From: Phenylobacterium sp. J367
Lineage (GTDB): Bacteria > Pseudomonadota > Alphaproteobacteria > Caulobacterales > Caulobacteraceae
NCBI RefSeq assembly: GCF_024699985.1
Contig: NZ_JAJONA010000001.1
Span: 3,540,501 to 3,604,500, forward strand
Direction of reading: 5' to 3'
Length of the DNA stretch: 64,000 nucleotides
Shown one piece after another: positions 19,775 through 29,063 of this stretch. The stretch's first letter is position 1, and each line of letters opens with the position of its first letter. The position numbers were made by a program, and so were the translations under genes. The notes beneath the pieces are model-generated. The model had not been told where the DNA came from. It saw only the letters and a list, made by a program, of their open reading frames with translations, and did not search any database.

Positions 19775-20847
19775 ACGTCCCAGGGGTAGGGGAACAGCAG
19801 GCCGCCGTCCTTGTAGGGCCGGTTGAGCCGGCGGTCGGCCTTGATGCGGGTGCCGGCGCCGAGGTTGCGCTCCCAGATCTCCCCGTAGTTCCCCACTTGC
19901 TTGATCACCTTGTACGCCCAGTCTGGCTCGAGGCCGATGGCGCGCCCGAAAGCCGGGTCGGCCCCCAGCACGCGTCGGACATCGGCGGGTCCGCTGCGCC
20001 GCAGCTCGTCGACATTGGCCTGGGTCACGCCATTCTGCTCGGCCCAGATCAGCAGATTGACCGTCCAGCGGACCACGTCGAACCAGCGATCGTCGCCGCG
20101 GGCGATGGCGACGCCCTGGGGCAGCAGGTGGTCCAGGTAGAGGAGGGCGTGGTCGTCAGGCTTGCGCGCCACGGTGGCCACCTGGCTGGCGCCCAGGAAG
20201 CCGTCGGTGACATAGACGTCGCAGCGTCCCGAGAAGTAGGCGTCCCGGGCCGTGATCGTGGAGTCGAAGTAGACGCGCTCGAAGCGGATCTTCGCCTCCG
20301 CCTCCACCCGTGTGAGCGTGTTGTCCGCCGAGCTCCCGCCGCTCTGCAGGCAGACGGTGCGGCCGTTCAGGTCCGTGGGCGAAGCGGCCCCCAGACGCTT
20401 GCGGAAGATCAGCACGTCGGTGTCGAACTGGGTGACCGTGACGAAACGCACCGCCATATCCCGCGTGAAGGTCATGGTGGTGGTGCGGGAGAGCACGTCG
20501 ATCTCGCCGGTCTGCAGGGCGGGCAGCCGCTGGGCGGCGTTGAGCGGAATGAAGCGGATCTTCTGCGCGTCGCCCAGCAATGCCGTGGCGAAGGCGCGGC
20601 AGACGTCCACGTCGAATCCGCGCCAGACGCCCCGCTCGTCGGGACGTGAGAGGCCGGTGATCCCCTGGCTGGCACCGCAGGTGACATAGTCGCGGCCCTT
20701 CATGCGCGCGATCGCCCCCCGTTCCTCCTGGGAGGCGCCGGGGGCGCAGGCCGCGGCGACCATGACGCCGGCGAGGCTTAGGACGGCGCGCCCCAGTCTG
20801 CGGGTGTTCCGTCGGGTCTCGGGCGTTTGGACCGAACTGGGTTGCAT
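19771..20847 (-). CDS. aapJ: Amino acid ABC transporter substrate-binding protein (AapJ-like)
   Basis: Periplasmic binding protein of 358 residues. The signal segment LGRAVLSLAGVMVAAACAPG could be a lipoprotein signal (Cys after AAA). The mature part has the SBP_bac_3 pattern: VTCGASQGITGLSRPDERGV, then GFDVDVCRAFATALLGD, TGEIDVLSRTTTMTFTRD, and a long C-terminal part ending RPYKDGGLLFPYPWDV, characteristic of AapJ/BztA. It follows the PLP lyase by 3 bp and precedes aapQ with overlap. The ligand is likely a polar or sulfur amino acid. Confidence 0.92.
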   Translation of the reverse strand: MQPSSVQTPETRRNTRRLGRAVLSLAGVMVAAACAPGASQEERGAIARMKGRDYVTCGASQGITGLSRPDERGVWRGFDVDVCRAFATALLGDAQKIRFIPLNAAQRLPALQTGEIDVLSRTTTMTFTRDMAVRFVTVTQFDTDVLIFRKRLGAASPTDLNGRTVCLQSGGSSADNTLTRVEAEAKIRFERVYFDSTITARDAYFSGRCDVYVTDGFLGASQVATVARKPDDHALLYLDHLLPQGVAIARGDDRWFDVVRWTVNLLIWAEQNGVTQANVDELRRSGPADVRRVLGADPAFGRAIGLEPDWAYKVIKQVGNYGEIWERNLGAGTRIKADRRLNRPYKDGGLLFPYPWDV

Positions 20848-20850
20848 GGC

Positions 20851-22048
20851 CTAGGCGCGCCGCTGGGCGCCGCCGCCCTGGCCCGGAACCGTAAGGCGGG
20901 CGAAGGCCTGGGTGAGGTCCCGCAGGAGATCCTCGGGATCCTCGAGGCCGATGCTGAAACGGACCACAGGGCCGGTGTGGGCCGGCGGCGCGACGGTGCG
21001 CAGCGGCGGCCGGTCAAGCACCGCCGCCAGGCTGCGGGTGCCGCCCCAGCTGGCGCCGATGGCGAACAGCTGCAGCGACTCCACGGCTTCGGCCACTGCC
21101 GGGCGGGTCCATTCCTCGAGGAACACGGAGAACAGGCCGGCGCCGCCGGTGAAGTCGCGCCGCCACAGGGCGTGTCCCGGAGAGGTCGCGAGCTGCGGGA
21201 AGCGGACCTCGGCAACGCCCGGCTGGGCGACGACCCAATCGACCAGCCGCCGCGCGGACTGTTCGGCGCGGTCCATGCGGATCGCCAGCGTCTCGAGGCC
21301 GCGGAGCACCAGGCTGCTTTCGTCGGCCGAGACCCCCAGCCCAAGGAAGCGGCTGTAGTCCTTGAGCTTGCGGTAAAGCGCGACGTCGGCCACCGAAACC
21401 GAGCCCATCATCACGTCGGAATGGCCGGCCACGTACTTCGACAGGGCGCAGACCGAGAAGTCGACGCCGTGCGCCAGGGCCTTGAACCGCAGCGGCGTCG
21501 CCCACGTGTTGTCGGCCGCCACCATCGCCCCGCGCGCGTGGGCGGCTGCGGCGATGGCGGGCACGTCCTGCACCTCCATGGTCATGGAGCCGGGCGACTC
21601 CACCCAGACCAGGCGGGTCCGCTCGTCGAGCACCTCCGCCAGGCCTGCGCCGATCATCGGATCATAGTAGCGGGAGGCGATGCCCAGGCCGGCGAGGAAT
21701 CGTTCGGCGAACGGTCGCACGGTGTCGTAGGTGGTGTCGGGAAACAGTACCTCTTCTCCTGGGCTCACGGCCGCCAGGGTGGTCATCGCGATGGCCGCGA
21801 AACCGGAAGGGAGGGCGAGCGTCCGGGCCGCGCCTTCCAGGCGCGCCAGCCGCGTCTCAAGTTCGCGCGACGTGGGGGGTGCCGTAGAGCCCGTAGGAGA
21901 AGCCGTCGTAGATCTCGTCCCGACGGCCCTGGTAGGCGGCCACGGTGGGGAAGACCACGGTCGAGGCCCGGTGTACGGGCACCGCAAGGCTCTCGAACGG
22001 ACCTCCCAGGCCATCGCCTGGCGTCACGCAGAGTGTGGGGTCACGCAT
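20851..22048 (-). CDS. metC: PLP-dependent Cys/Met metabolism lyase (MetC-like; one frameshift)
   Basis: Fold-type I PLP enzyme of the cystathionine beta-lyase/gamma-synthase family. The N-terminus, MRDPTLCVTPGDG to FSYGLYGTP, is in one frame. After an indel in the G6 run near 21874 it continues TSRELETRLARLEGA, LPSGFAAIAM, VAADNTWATPL and SVCALSKYVAGHSDVMMG, where Lys of SKY is the PLP lysine. It is the first gene of the operon with aapJQMP and divergent from a LysR gene. Beta-lyase activity on an imported sulfur amino acid is more likely here than a biosynthetic role. Confidence 0.88.
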
Positions 22049-22143
22049 GCTCTACTCCCTTGGAGGCCAGGCGTAGCCCGGCCTTGGAACCCGTTCAAAT
22101 TCATAGTTGCGGCCGATTCATGCGTTGCGGTTATGATGCCCGC
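22049..22143. promoter_or_regulatory. Divergent metC/lysR promoter region with a direct repeat
   Basis: The 95-bp spacer contains TTCATAGTTGCGG (22100-22112) and TTCATGCGTTGCGG (22117-22130), two near-identical half-sites about 17 bp apart (under two helical turns), bounded by TCATA and TATGA. It is the natural place for the LysR protein to bind and control both directions. Confidence 0.5.
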
Positions 22144-23076
22144 ATGAACCTGACGCTCATCGAAGCCTTCAGCGCCGTGATGAAGACCGGCTCCACGACC
22201 GCAGCCGCCGAGTTGCTGCGGGTGTCGCAGCCGGCCATCAGCCGCTCGCTCAAGCGGCTGGAGGACACCACGAAGCTGAAGCTGTTCGAGCGCACGGGCC
22301 CGCGGCTGACGCCCACCCCGGAAGCGCACCTGCTCTACCAGGAGGTCCTCGACACCTTCGTCGGCCTCGACCGGCTGCGGCAGTCCGTGGCGCGCATTCG
22401 GGCGGTGGGCACCGGGTCGGTGCGGATCGCGAGCTCGGCGGCCCTTGGGCTGTCCTTCGTGCCGAAGGTGCTGAAGCGGTTCGCCGAGCATCGGCCGGAT
22501 GTCTCCATCCGCTTCGAGATCGGCAACTCGGTGACGGTCCGCAATCTGGTGGCCAGCGGCTCCTACGACATCGGTCTGTGCGCCGAGGAGATCGACCGCT
22601 CCAACCTGATGGTGAAGCCATTCATCGAGACGCGCGGAATCTGCGTCATGCCGCCGGGCCACCGGCTGATCGGCGAGCCGGTGATCCGCCCGGGAATGCT
22701 GCACGGCGAGCGGGTCATCTCCCTGGCGCCGGACGACACTGCCCGCATCCAGTTCAACGCCGCGCTGGCGTCGGCGGACGCCAGCCCGAAGTTCGTGGTG
22801 GAGACCCAGTTCGCCGCCACGGTCTGCCAACTGGCTATGGAGGGCGTGGGCGTCGGCCTGACGAACTCGCTCACCTATGTGTCCGACCGCTTCGAACCGC
22901 TCGGACTGGCGGCGCGGCCGTTCGAGCCGGCGATCGCCTTCCGCTCGCTGATGATTCTGCCGCCGCATCGGGCCCGCTCGCGATTGGTGGACGAACTGGT
23001 GGGGTTCCTGGAGGCCGATCGCGACGCGCTCGCCGAGGCGTGCGAGAGCCGCTTCGACCGGTTCTCGCCCGTCTAG
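22144..23076 (+). CDS. LysR-family transcriptional regulator
   Basis: A 310-residue LTTR. The N-terminal winged HTH reads MNLTLIEAFSAVMKTGSTTA, then AAELLRVSQPAISRSLKRLE, with the typical long linker helix and a periplasmic-binding-like effector domain (GSVRIASSAALGLSFVPKVL, LVASGSYDIGLCAEEIDRS). Divergent from the metC-like lyase, so it is probably the activator of that operon with an amino acid or derived co-inducer. Confidence 0.92.
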   Translation: MNLTLIEAFSAVMKTGSTTAAAELLRVSQPAISRSLKRLEDTTKLKLFERTGPRLTPTPEAHLLYQEVLDTFVGLDRLRQSVARIRAVGTGSVRIASSAALGLSFVPKVLKRFAEHRPDVSIRFEIGNSVTVRNLVASGSYDIGLCAEEIDRSNLMVKPFIETRGICVMPPGHRLIGEPVIRPGMLHGERVISLAPDDTARIQFNAALASADASPKFVVETQFAATVCQLAMEGVGVGLTNSLTYVSDRFEPLGLAARPFEPAIAFRSLMILPPHRARSRLVDELVGFLEADRDALAEACESRFDRFSPV

Positions 23077-23543
23077 GGCCGCACGGCGAAGACGGCCGCA
23101 ACCTCGACCGCCGCTCCGAGCGGCAGGCTGCCGGCGCCCACGGCGGCGCGGGCATGCCGGCCCGCCTCGCCGAACACCTCGACCATCAGGTCCGAGGCGC
23201 CGTTCACCACCTGCGGATGATCGGTGAAGGCTGGTCCGGCGTTCACAAAGCCGGTCAGCTGGACGCAGCGGACCACCCGGTCGAGGCGGCCGCCCAGGGC
23301 GGCCCGGAGCTGGGCGATCACCGAAAGTCCGCACAGCCGCGCCGCGGCGCGCGCCGCCTCTGCGCTGAGGTCCTCGCCGACCTTGCCTGTGACGAGCCCT
23401 CGGCCGTCGCGGGGCAACTGTCCCGACACCGTGGCGAGCCCGTCATGCAGCACCACGGGGACATAGTTGGCGACCGGCGCGCCGGCTGGGGGCAGCGCGA
23501 TCCCGAGGGCGTTCAGGCGATCATCGAAGGAAGCGGAGGTCAT
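23073..23543 (-). CDS. RidA/YjgF-family enamine/imine deaminase
   Basis: A 156-residue protein of the YjgF_endoribonc_like (RutC/RidA-3) type: [20 protein letters not shown] near the N-terminus, [20 protein letters not shown], and [20 protein letters not shown] with the conserved Arg in RAAVG and Glu in the last strand. RidA enzymes hydrolyse reactive enamines such as 2-aminoacrylate. Beta-elimination by the nearby PLP lyase would produce just such intermediates. It converges on lysR (4-bp overlap). Confidence 0.88.
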   Translation of the reverse strand: MTSASFDDRLNALGIALPPAGAPVANYVPVVLHDGLATVSGQLPRDGRGLVTGKVGEDLSAEAARAAARLCGLSVIAQLRAALGGRLDRVVRCVQLTGFVNAGPAFTDHPQVVNGASDLMVEVFGEAGRHARAAVGAGSLPLGAAVEVAAVFAVRP

Positions 23544-23606
23544 GCGGAGCCTTTGGGCGCGCCGGGGGGCGGCCCCTCTCGTGAGTCGGAGGGGGGCGGG
23601 CGCCGG

Positions 23607-26096
23607 TCAGAACTTGCCGGTCAGGCGCACGTACCAGAATCCGCCGTTGAAGCCGAAGGGCGAGAACTGCGGATAGACGATGCCGTTGTTGATCTGCGCC
23701 TGGCGCCGGTCCTTGTCGGGATAGGCGTCCAGCAGGTTGTCCGCCCCCACGGCGATGGAGAAGGTCTCCGTCGCCTGGTAGCTGACTTCGGCGTCCACCA
23801 GCCACTCCGCGCCGAAGTCCTGGTCGAAGGACAACGCGGTCGGCGTGGCGTTGGGCACCGCATCGACCCACTCGCCGTAGTAGTTGGCCCGCAGCAGCAC
23901 GTTCCAGCGGCCGCTCTCCCAGGTGCCGGTGACATTGCCCCGCCAGCGGGGGTTGAACCGGCCGATCTCGATCCGGCGTTCGCGGTCCACGGCCCGGGCG
24001 TCGCGCAGGTTCGTCACCTTGCTGCGGGTGTAGTTGGCCGCCGCGGTGAGACCGATCTTCCCGATGTCGAGGGGCCAGGACCTGGAGAGCACCACATCGA
24101 CGCCCTCGGTCTCGGTGTCGAAGAAGTTGCCGAAAAAGCGAACGCTCTGCAGGTCCCCGGCCGGCGTGCCGCGGGCGGCGAGCGCGGCCCGGTCGGCCGC
24201 CGTGATCGGGATGCGTGAGGTGAGCGCGATGCGGTCCTTCACCTCGATGTTGAAGTAGTCGGCGGTCAGCACCCAGCCGGCTACGTCGAGCACGGCGCCG
24301 AAGGCGAAGTTCTTCGACTCCTCCTCCTTGAGCGGCTTCGCCCCGTAGTACTGGGCGATGGGATCGGTGGGTGGACGCGTGGCGATCAGCAGCAACCCGC
24401 CGGTGAGCGGGTCGATGTTGGTGGCCACATCGGAGATGTTGGACTGCCCGGGGGTCGGCGCGCGGAAGCCGGTGTTGACCGATCCCCGCAGGGCGAGGCC
24501 GTCGAAGAGCTCGTAGCGGGCGGTCAGCTTCCAGTTGAAGGTGGAGCCGAAGTCCGAAAAGTCCTCGTAGCGGGCGGCGGCCCCCACGGTGAGCCTGTCG
24601 ACCACTTCGGTCTCCAAGTCGAGGTAGGCCGCCCAGTTGCTGCGCGAGAAGGCGCCCGCAGAGGCCGGCGTGTAGCCTGGGAAGCCGCTGGAGCCCACCG
24701 CAAGACCGATGATCCGGCCGGTGTCCGGATCGGCGAGGCTGGCGAACCGCCCGGCCTGGTAAGAGGCGGGCTCGCCTGCTTTGATCTCGAAGGTCTCGCG
24801 ACGGTACTCGGCTCCGAACGCCACGTTCAGCGGCTCGGCGAACATCCCGGTGTCCACAGGATAGACGAAGTCGGCGTTGAGCCGCGCCTCCCGCTGCTGC
24901 AGTTCGCCGGCGCGGAACGAGGCGGGGAGTCCGGCCCCAGGGACGGGTTGACCGTATTGTCGAGTTTGAACTCGATCTCGTTCTGCGCGAGGCCGGCGCT
25001 GAAGTCGTAGCGCAGTCCCCCGAAGGCCTCCCCTTTCACACCCCCCGTCAGACCCATGTCGAGCATGTTGCTGCGAAAGACCGGCGCAAAGCCGCCTGGG
25101 AAGCGGCTCGTGAAGCTGAAGCGGGGGCCGCCGGGCTGGTTGGTCAGCGGCACGCTGGCGAACACGTCGGCGCGATTCAGCGGGCGGTAGAAGAAGTCGG
25201 ACTCGGCGGAGGCCTGTCCGAAGTTGCCGAAGGCGTAGGCTGTCGCCGTCGCCGTCGCGGGGGAGTTCAGCGTTGAAGAACAACCGCGCGGCGTCGACGC
25301 TGGGCGCGCCCCAGCGCTGAGCAGGATCGGGCACCGCCGTGTTGCCGGCGTTGATCAGGGCTTGGGCGTCGGGCCGCTGGAGCCCGCGTGACGTCTTGGC
25401 CGAGCTCGAGAGCTCGCCGCTAACGTTGAAGAAGCCTTCTTCGCCGAGGCGCAGTCCGACGTTGAGCTGCAGATTGTAGTCCTCGCCGTCGCCCTCGTAG
25501 AACTGGCCATACCGGGCGATGGCGGTGACGCCCTCGCGGGCCCGCTTCAGTTGGAAGTTGATCACCCCGGCGATGGCGTCGGAACCGTATTGGGCCGCCG
25601 CGCCGTCGCGAAGCACCTCGATGCGGTCGACGGCGATGGCCGGGATGGCCGAAAGGTCGGGTCCCTGCGCGCCGGCGGCGAGCGGCTGGTTGGTGATCTG
25701 CACCACGGCCGAGCGGTGTCGCCGCTTGCCGTTCACCAGCACCAGGGTCTGGTCCGGCGGCAGCCCCCGGAGGCTGAAGGGACGGACGAAGGCCGAGGCG
25801 TCCTGCGCCACGAACTTCTGAACATTCAGCGAGACGACGGTGGTCTTCAGGGCGTCGTTGAGATCCGAGGCGCCCTGCCGCTGCAGCGTCTCGCCCGACA
25901 CCACGTCGACAGGCGTCGAGGACTCGGTCAGGGTGACACCGGCGCGCCGGGTGCCGGTGACGACCACCTCGTCCACCTGCCCGGCCGCAGCGTCCTGCGC
26001 GGATGCGGCCGTCGCCAGGCCGAGCGTGAGGCCGCCTCCCAAAGCGGAGACCGAAGCCAGAAGCGCCGCGCGAGCGGCCGAGCGCCGATATCCCAT
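23607..26096 (-). CDS. TonB-dependent receptor (two compensating frameshifts)
   Basis: Outer-membrane receptor of about 830 residues. It starts at ATG 26096, after GGGGGAAGGC, with a signal peptide ending TAASAQDAAAG, TonB box VDEVVVTGTRR, plug (SLRGLPPDQTLVLVNGKRRH, DGAAAQYGSDAIAGVINFQL) and a barrel ending FWYVRLTGKF. Between about 25258 (G5 run) and 24940 the correct frame is different (MFASVPLTNQPGGPRFSF). It lies 63 bp downstream of ridA in the same direction reversed, next to the amino acid uptake operon, and could import the same nutrient across the outer membrane. Confidence 0.86.
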   Translation of the reverse strand: MGYRRSAARAALLASVSALGGGLTLGLATAASAQDAAAGQVDEVVVTGTRRAGVTLTESSTPVDVVSGETLQRQGASDLNDALKTTVVSLNVQKFVAQDASAFVRPFSLRGLPPDQTLVLVNGKRRHRSAVVQITNQPLAAGAQGPDLSAIPAIAVDRIEVLRDGAAAQYGSDAIAGVINFQLKRAREGVTAIARYGQFYEGDGEDYNLQLNVGLRLGEEGFFNVSGELSSSAKTSRGLQRPDAQALINAGNTAVPDPAQRWGAPSVDAARLFFNAELPRDGDGDSLRLRQLRTGLRRVRLLLPPAESRRRVRQRAADQPARRPPLQLHEPLPRRLCAGLSQQHARHGSDGGCERGGLRGTALRLQRRPRAERDRVQTRQYGQPVPGAGLPASFRAGELQQREARLNADFVYPVDTGMFAEPLNVAFGAEYRRETFEIKAGEPASYQAGRFASLADPDTGRIIGLAVGSSGFPGYTPASAGAFSRSNWAAYLDLETEVVDRLTVGAAARYEDFSDFGSTFNWKLTARYELFDGLALRGSVNTGFRAPTPGQSNISDVATNIDPLTGGLLLIATRPPTDPIAQYYGAKPLKEEESKNFAFGAVLDVAGWVLTADYFNIEVKDRIALTSRIPITAADRAALAARGTPAGDLQSVRFFGNFFDTETEGVDVVLSRSWPLDIGKIGLTAAANYTRSKVTNLRDARAVDRERRIEIGRFNPRWRGNVTGTWESGRWNVLLRANYYGEWVDAVPNATPTALSFDQDFGAEWLVDAEVSYQATETFSIAVGADNLLDAYPDKDRRQAQINNGIVYPQFSPFGFNGGFWYVRLTGKF

Positions 26097-26288
26097 GCCT
26101 TCCCCCATCTTTGTGTTCGCGCCGCTGCTGCGGTCGCGGCCGCGGAAACCCGCAAGCCTTGGCCAGAGCCGAACACGCAGGGAGAAGGACTTCAAATGCG
26201 CAATAGACCGCCATTATGCGCCGAGGTTATGCAGATGATAAGCCAAGCGCGACGGGTGGATAGAAGGCGGCCTTGCCGCTTCCCCAGC

Positions 26289-26946
26289 TCAGAAGTTCAG
26301 ATGGTCGAGCCCCCGCACCAGGGCTCCGCCGATGAACCCGTTGATCCCGATTGCGGCGACCGTTGCGGCGAGCAGGACGGCGTAGACGACGCCCGCGCCA
26401 GGCCGTCGGGCGCTGAGCCATCGCTCGTGCGCCCACCAGACGCCCAACGCAAGCGGCGCAATGGAGGTGCCCAGCGTCTGGTGGGCCGTGTGCAGGCGGT
26501 CGTAGCGACCGTAGGTCCAACCCATCGCCATCCAGCCGAGGACGATAGCCGCCAGGGCCGACAGCGCACTCAGGGCGATCATGAGTCGTGTGGCCTCTTC
26601 GACCCGTTCGCGGCGAAGCAGCAGGGCGCGCGCCTCGAGCACGGCAACGACAATAAACAGGGCGATCGGGAAATGGACGACGCTCGGGTGCCAGCGGCCG
26701 AGCCAGTTCACCAGCCGGCCGCCGAAGGTCGTTGGCGCGGCGTCGTCGGCGGGCGGCCGGCCGTCCGCCGACATCTGCCCCTCCGGCGTCGCCACTTCCA
26801 TGCCGCCGTGCGGGCCGACCGCCGCCGCTGTCGGCGACGGCCCAGGCTTTGGAGCGTGGCCTTCGTGGGCCGCGCTGGGGCCGGCCCAGATCAACGCGGC
26901 GCCCAGCAGGCCGGCCCAGGACCCGCAACGGCGAGCGCGTGGTCAT
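26289..26946 (-). CDS. DUF2231 membrane protein (probable N-terminal frameshift)
   Basis: The C-terminal two-thirds is a DUF2231 domain: four TM helices starting at LGRWHPSVVHFPIALFIVVA (the conserved HPxxVHFPIAL motif) and ending IGINGFIGGALVRGLDHLNF. The N-terminal part is exported-looking: WAGPSAAHEGHAPKP, then a Met/Pro-rich linker. A better signal peptide is obtained from ATG 26946 (MTTRSPLRVL) joined by one indel to GLLGAALIWAGPSAA. Such proteins often accompany copper genes; function unknown. Confidence 0.75.
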
Positions 26947-27009
26947 TCAGCCTCCTTCGCTGCACCCGCATCCGCGGCGCCGGCCGACCCCTCCTCCTCG
27001 GGCGCAGCC

Positions 27010-28495
27010 TCAGCCCGGGAAGATCCAATCCGACCCTGCGGTGCTGATCCCAGGTACGAAGCCGGGCTCCTCCACGAACATGAAGTCGCTCTGCCGCAGG
27101 TCCGCCTTGAACACCCCCCTGCAGCAGGACCCCGCCCTCGGGATCGGCGTCGCGGTCTGTGTTCCAGGACACGAACGCCCCTTCCGCGCGATCCACGACG
27201 GACACCTGATCCGGCCGGATATCGCGCAGCGCGAGGTGGTCGAACGCGCCCTGCGCCTCACCGCGGACTTCCATATCGGTGATGACGTCGAAACCGCTGT
27301 GAGGATCGACGATAAAGGCGTCGGCCCCCGTGCCGCCGGTGATGGTATCGTTGCCCATGCCGCCTTCGATCATGTCGTGGCCGGCGCCGGCGTCGATCGA
27401 GTCCGCGCCCTCCATGCCCATGATGTCGTCGACCATGGCGCCGCCGGTCAGTGTGTCCGCGCCCATGCCGCCGTCGAGGCGATCCATGCCGTCGCCGCCT
27501 TCCAATCGGTCGTCGCCCGCATCACCTTGCAGCACATCGTCACCGCCAGCGCCGAGCAGAGTGTCGGCGCCATCCCGACCGAAGATGTTGTCGACGCTTT
27601 CCCCGCCGGTCAGCTGATCGGCTTCCCGCTCGCCGACGAGCACCTGGTAGGTTTCGTCGCCCGTAAAGGTGAGCGCGACATCACCATCCCGCATCGCGGC
27701 GTCGGCGGCTTGGTCGAAACGCTCGCCTGGCAGGTCGCCGTGCCTGGGGTCCGGGCCTTCAACGCTGGGTGTGGGCCGCTCGGGAGTGGGCGCCGTCGCC
27801 GGCCGCGAGGCGGGCGGAAGGTCCGGCTCCTCCGCGAACATGAAGTCGTCCTGCGCGAGATCCGCCTGACGCACGCCCTCCAGCAGCACGGAGCCGCCCT
27901 GCCAGCTGACCCGCACACCCGCAGGGGTGTCTTCGAAACTCAGGTCTTCCCACCGGAGGTCCCGCAGCGCGAGGTGGTCGAACATGCCGGGACCCGCGGT
28001 GAAGTCGCGGATCACATCGTTGCCGCTGGTGGGGTCGACCGCGAAGGCGTCGGGTCCGAGCCCGCCGACCAGCGTGTCGTCGCCCATCCCGCCCTCCAGG
28101 TCGCCATGGCCCGCGCCCTCGTCCAGGTAGTCGTTGCCCATGCCGCCCATCAGGGCGTCAGCGTCCCTGCCGCCATAGAGCCGGTCTCCGTCCATGCCGC
28201 CCGTGAGCCGGTCAGCGCCGTCGCCCCCGCTGAGGGTGTCGGCGCCGGAGTCGCCATAGAGCACGTCGTTTTCGCGGTCCCCGTTCAGCAGGTCGTTGCC
28301 GCCAAGTCCCCAGAAGTGATCGCGGTCGCCGCGTCCGACGAGGGCGTCGTTCCCCTCATCCCCGATCGAGACCTGATAGTCGTAGCGCTCGCGACCGGCA
28401 TCGAAATCGAATGTTAGACCGTCTTGGGCGAGATACTGACTGGCCAGCTCCTGGATGGGAACATCCCTCCAGCCATGGGATAGTTTGTGTGACAT
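27010..28495 (-). CDS. RTX-repeat calcium-binding protein, duplicated domain (one frameshift)
   Basis: Secreted-type protein of about 494 residues without an N-terminal signal peptide, consistent with type I secretion. It is a tandem duplication: repeats with GGNDLLNGD and GGMGNDYLDEG (about residues 47-155), a FDHLALRDLRWEDLSFED module, a Pro-rich linker, then a second set (GGDDVLQGD, GGMGNDTITGG, about 300-395) and a second FDHLALRDIR module. A C6 run at 27114-27119 shifts the frame; the proper C-terminus is QSDFMFVEEPGFVPGIS to SDWIFPG. No exporter genes are nearby. Confidence 0.82.
27141..27727 (+). repeat. 587-bp near-identical repeat, copy 2
   Basis: Same block as 9573-10159, within the second RTX domain of the intact gene. 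One mismatch seen. Confidence 0.9.
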
Positions 28496-28628
28496 TGGCC
28501 GTTCCTGCGCAAGATTACAGCGATGGGAATGTTTCTCCCCGCAACAACGGGTGAGCGATCCGTCAACTCTGTATTGAAGCTCGCAGTTCCGAGTTTTGTC
28601 AGTTCGCCTGTCTCTGCCGCAGCTAAGC

Positions 28629-29063
28629 TTATCGCGCTCTTGCCTTCACTCGCTCGAGCGGCGTGGTCGGCTCGGCCCCGGCCGTCAGGTCGGCAAGGAT
28701 GGGGCAGTCCGGACGATCGTCGCCGGCGCAGCAGTGCGACAGGTGCCGCAGGGTGTCCGCCATGGCCTGCATTTCGGCGATCCGGGCGTCGAGATCGGCG
28801 ACGTGTCGGTCGGCGATCGCCTTGACCTCGCGGCTCGGCCGCTCGCGATCCCGCCACAGCGACAGCAGTTGCGTGATCTCGTCCATCGAGAAGCCGAGAC
28901 TACGCGCGCGCTTGATGAAGCGAAGCTCGTTGATCTGGCGGGCGTCGTACTCGCGATAGTTGGAGTCGGTCCGGCTCGCGGGGCGCACCAGGCCGATCTC
29001 GTCGTAGTAGCGGATCATCTTGGTGGTGACGCCCGAGGCCTTCGAGGCCTGACCGATGTTCAT
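28629..29063 (-). CDS. cueR: CueR-type MerR-family Cu(I)-responsive regulator
   Basis: A 144-residue MerR protein. N-terminal [23 protein letters not shown], wing [11 protein letters not shown], long dimerisation helix, then the metal loop [14 protein letters not shown], whose two cysteines match the CueR C-x7-C Cu(I) site. The start overlaps the stop of copA, giving a copA-cueR operon. The operator is expected at the copA promoter, where a box is present. Confidence 0.92.
   Translation of the reverse strand: MNIGQASKASGVTTKMIRYYDEIGLVRPASRTDSNYREYDARQINELRFIKRARSLGFSMDEITQLLSLWRDRERPSREVKAIADRHVADLDARIAEMQAMADTLRHLSHCCAGDDRPDCPILADLTAGAEPTTPLERVKARAR

Noticed and set aside
22024..23334. Long minus-strand ORF opposite lysR
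   Set aside because: Shadow of the lysR/ridA genes; Arg/Gly/His-rich translation without domains.
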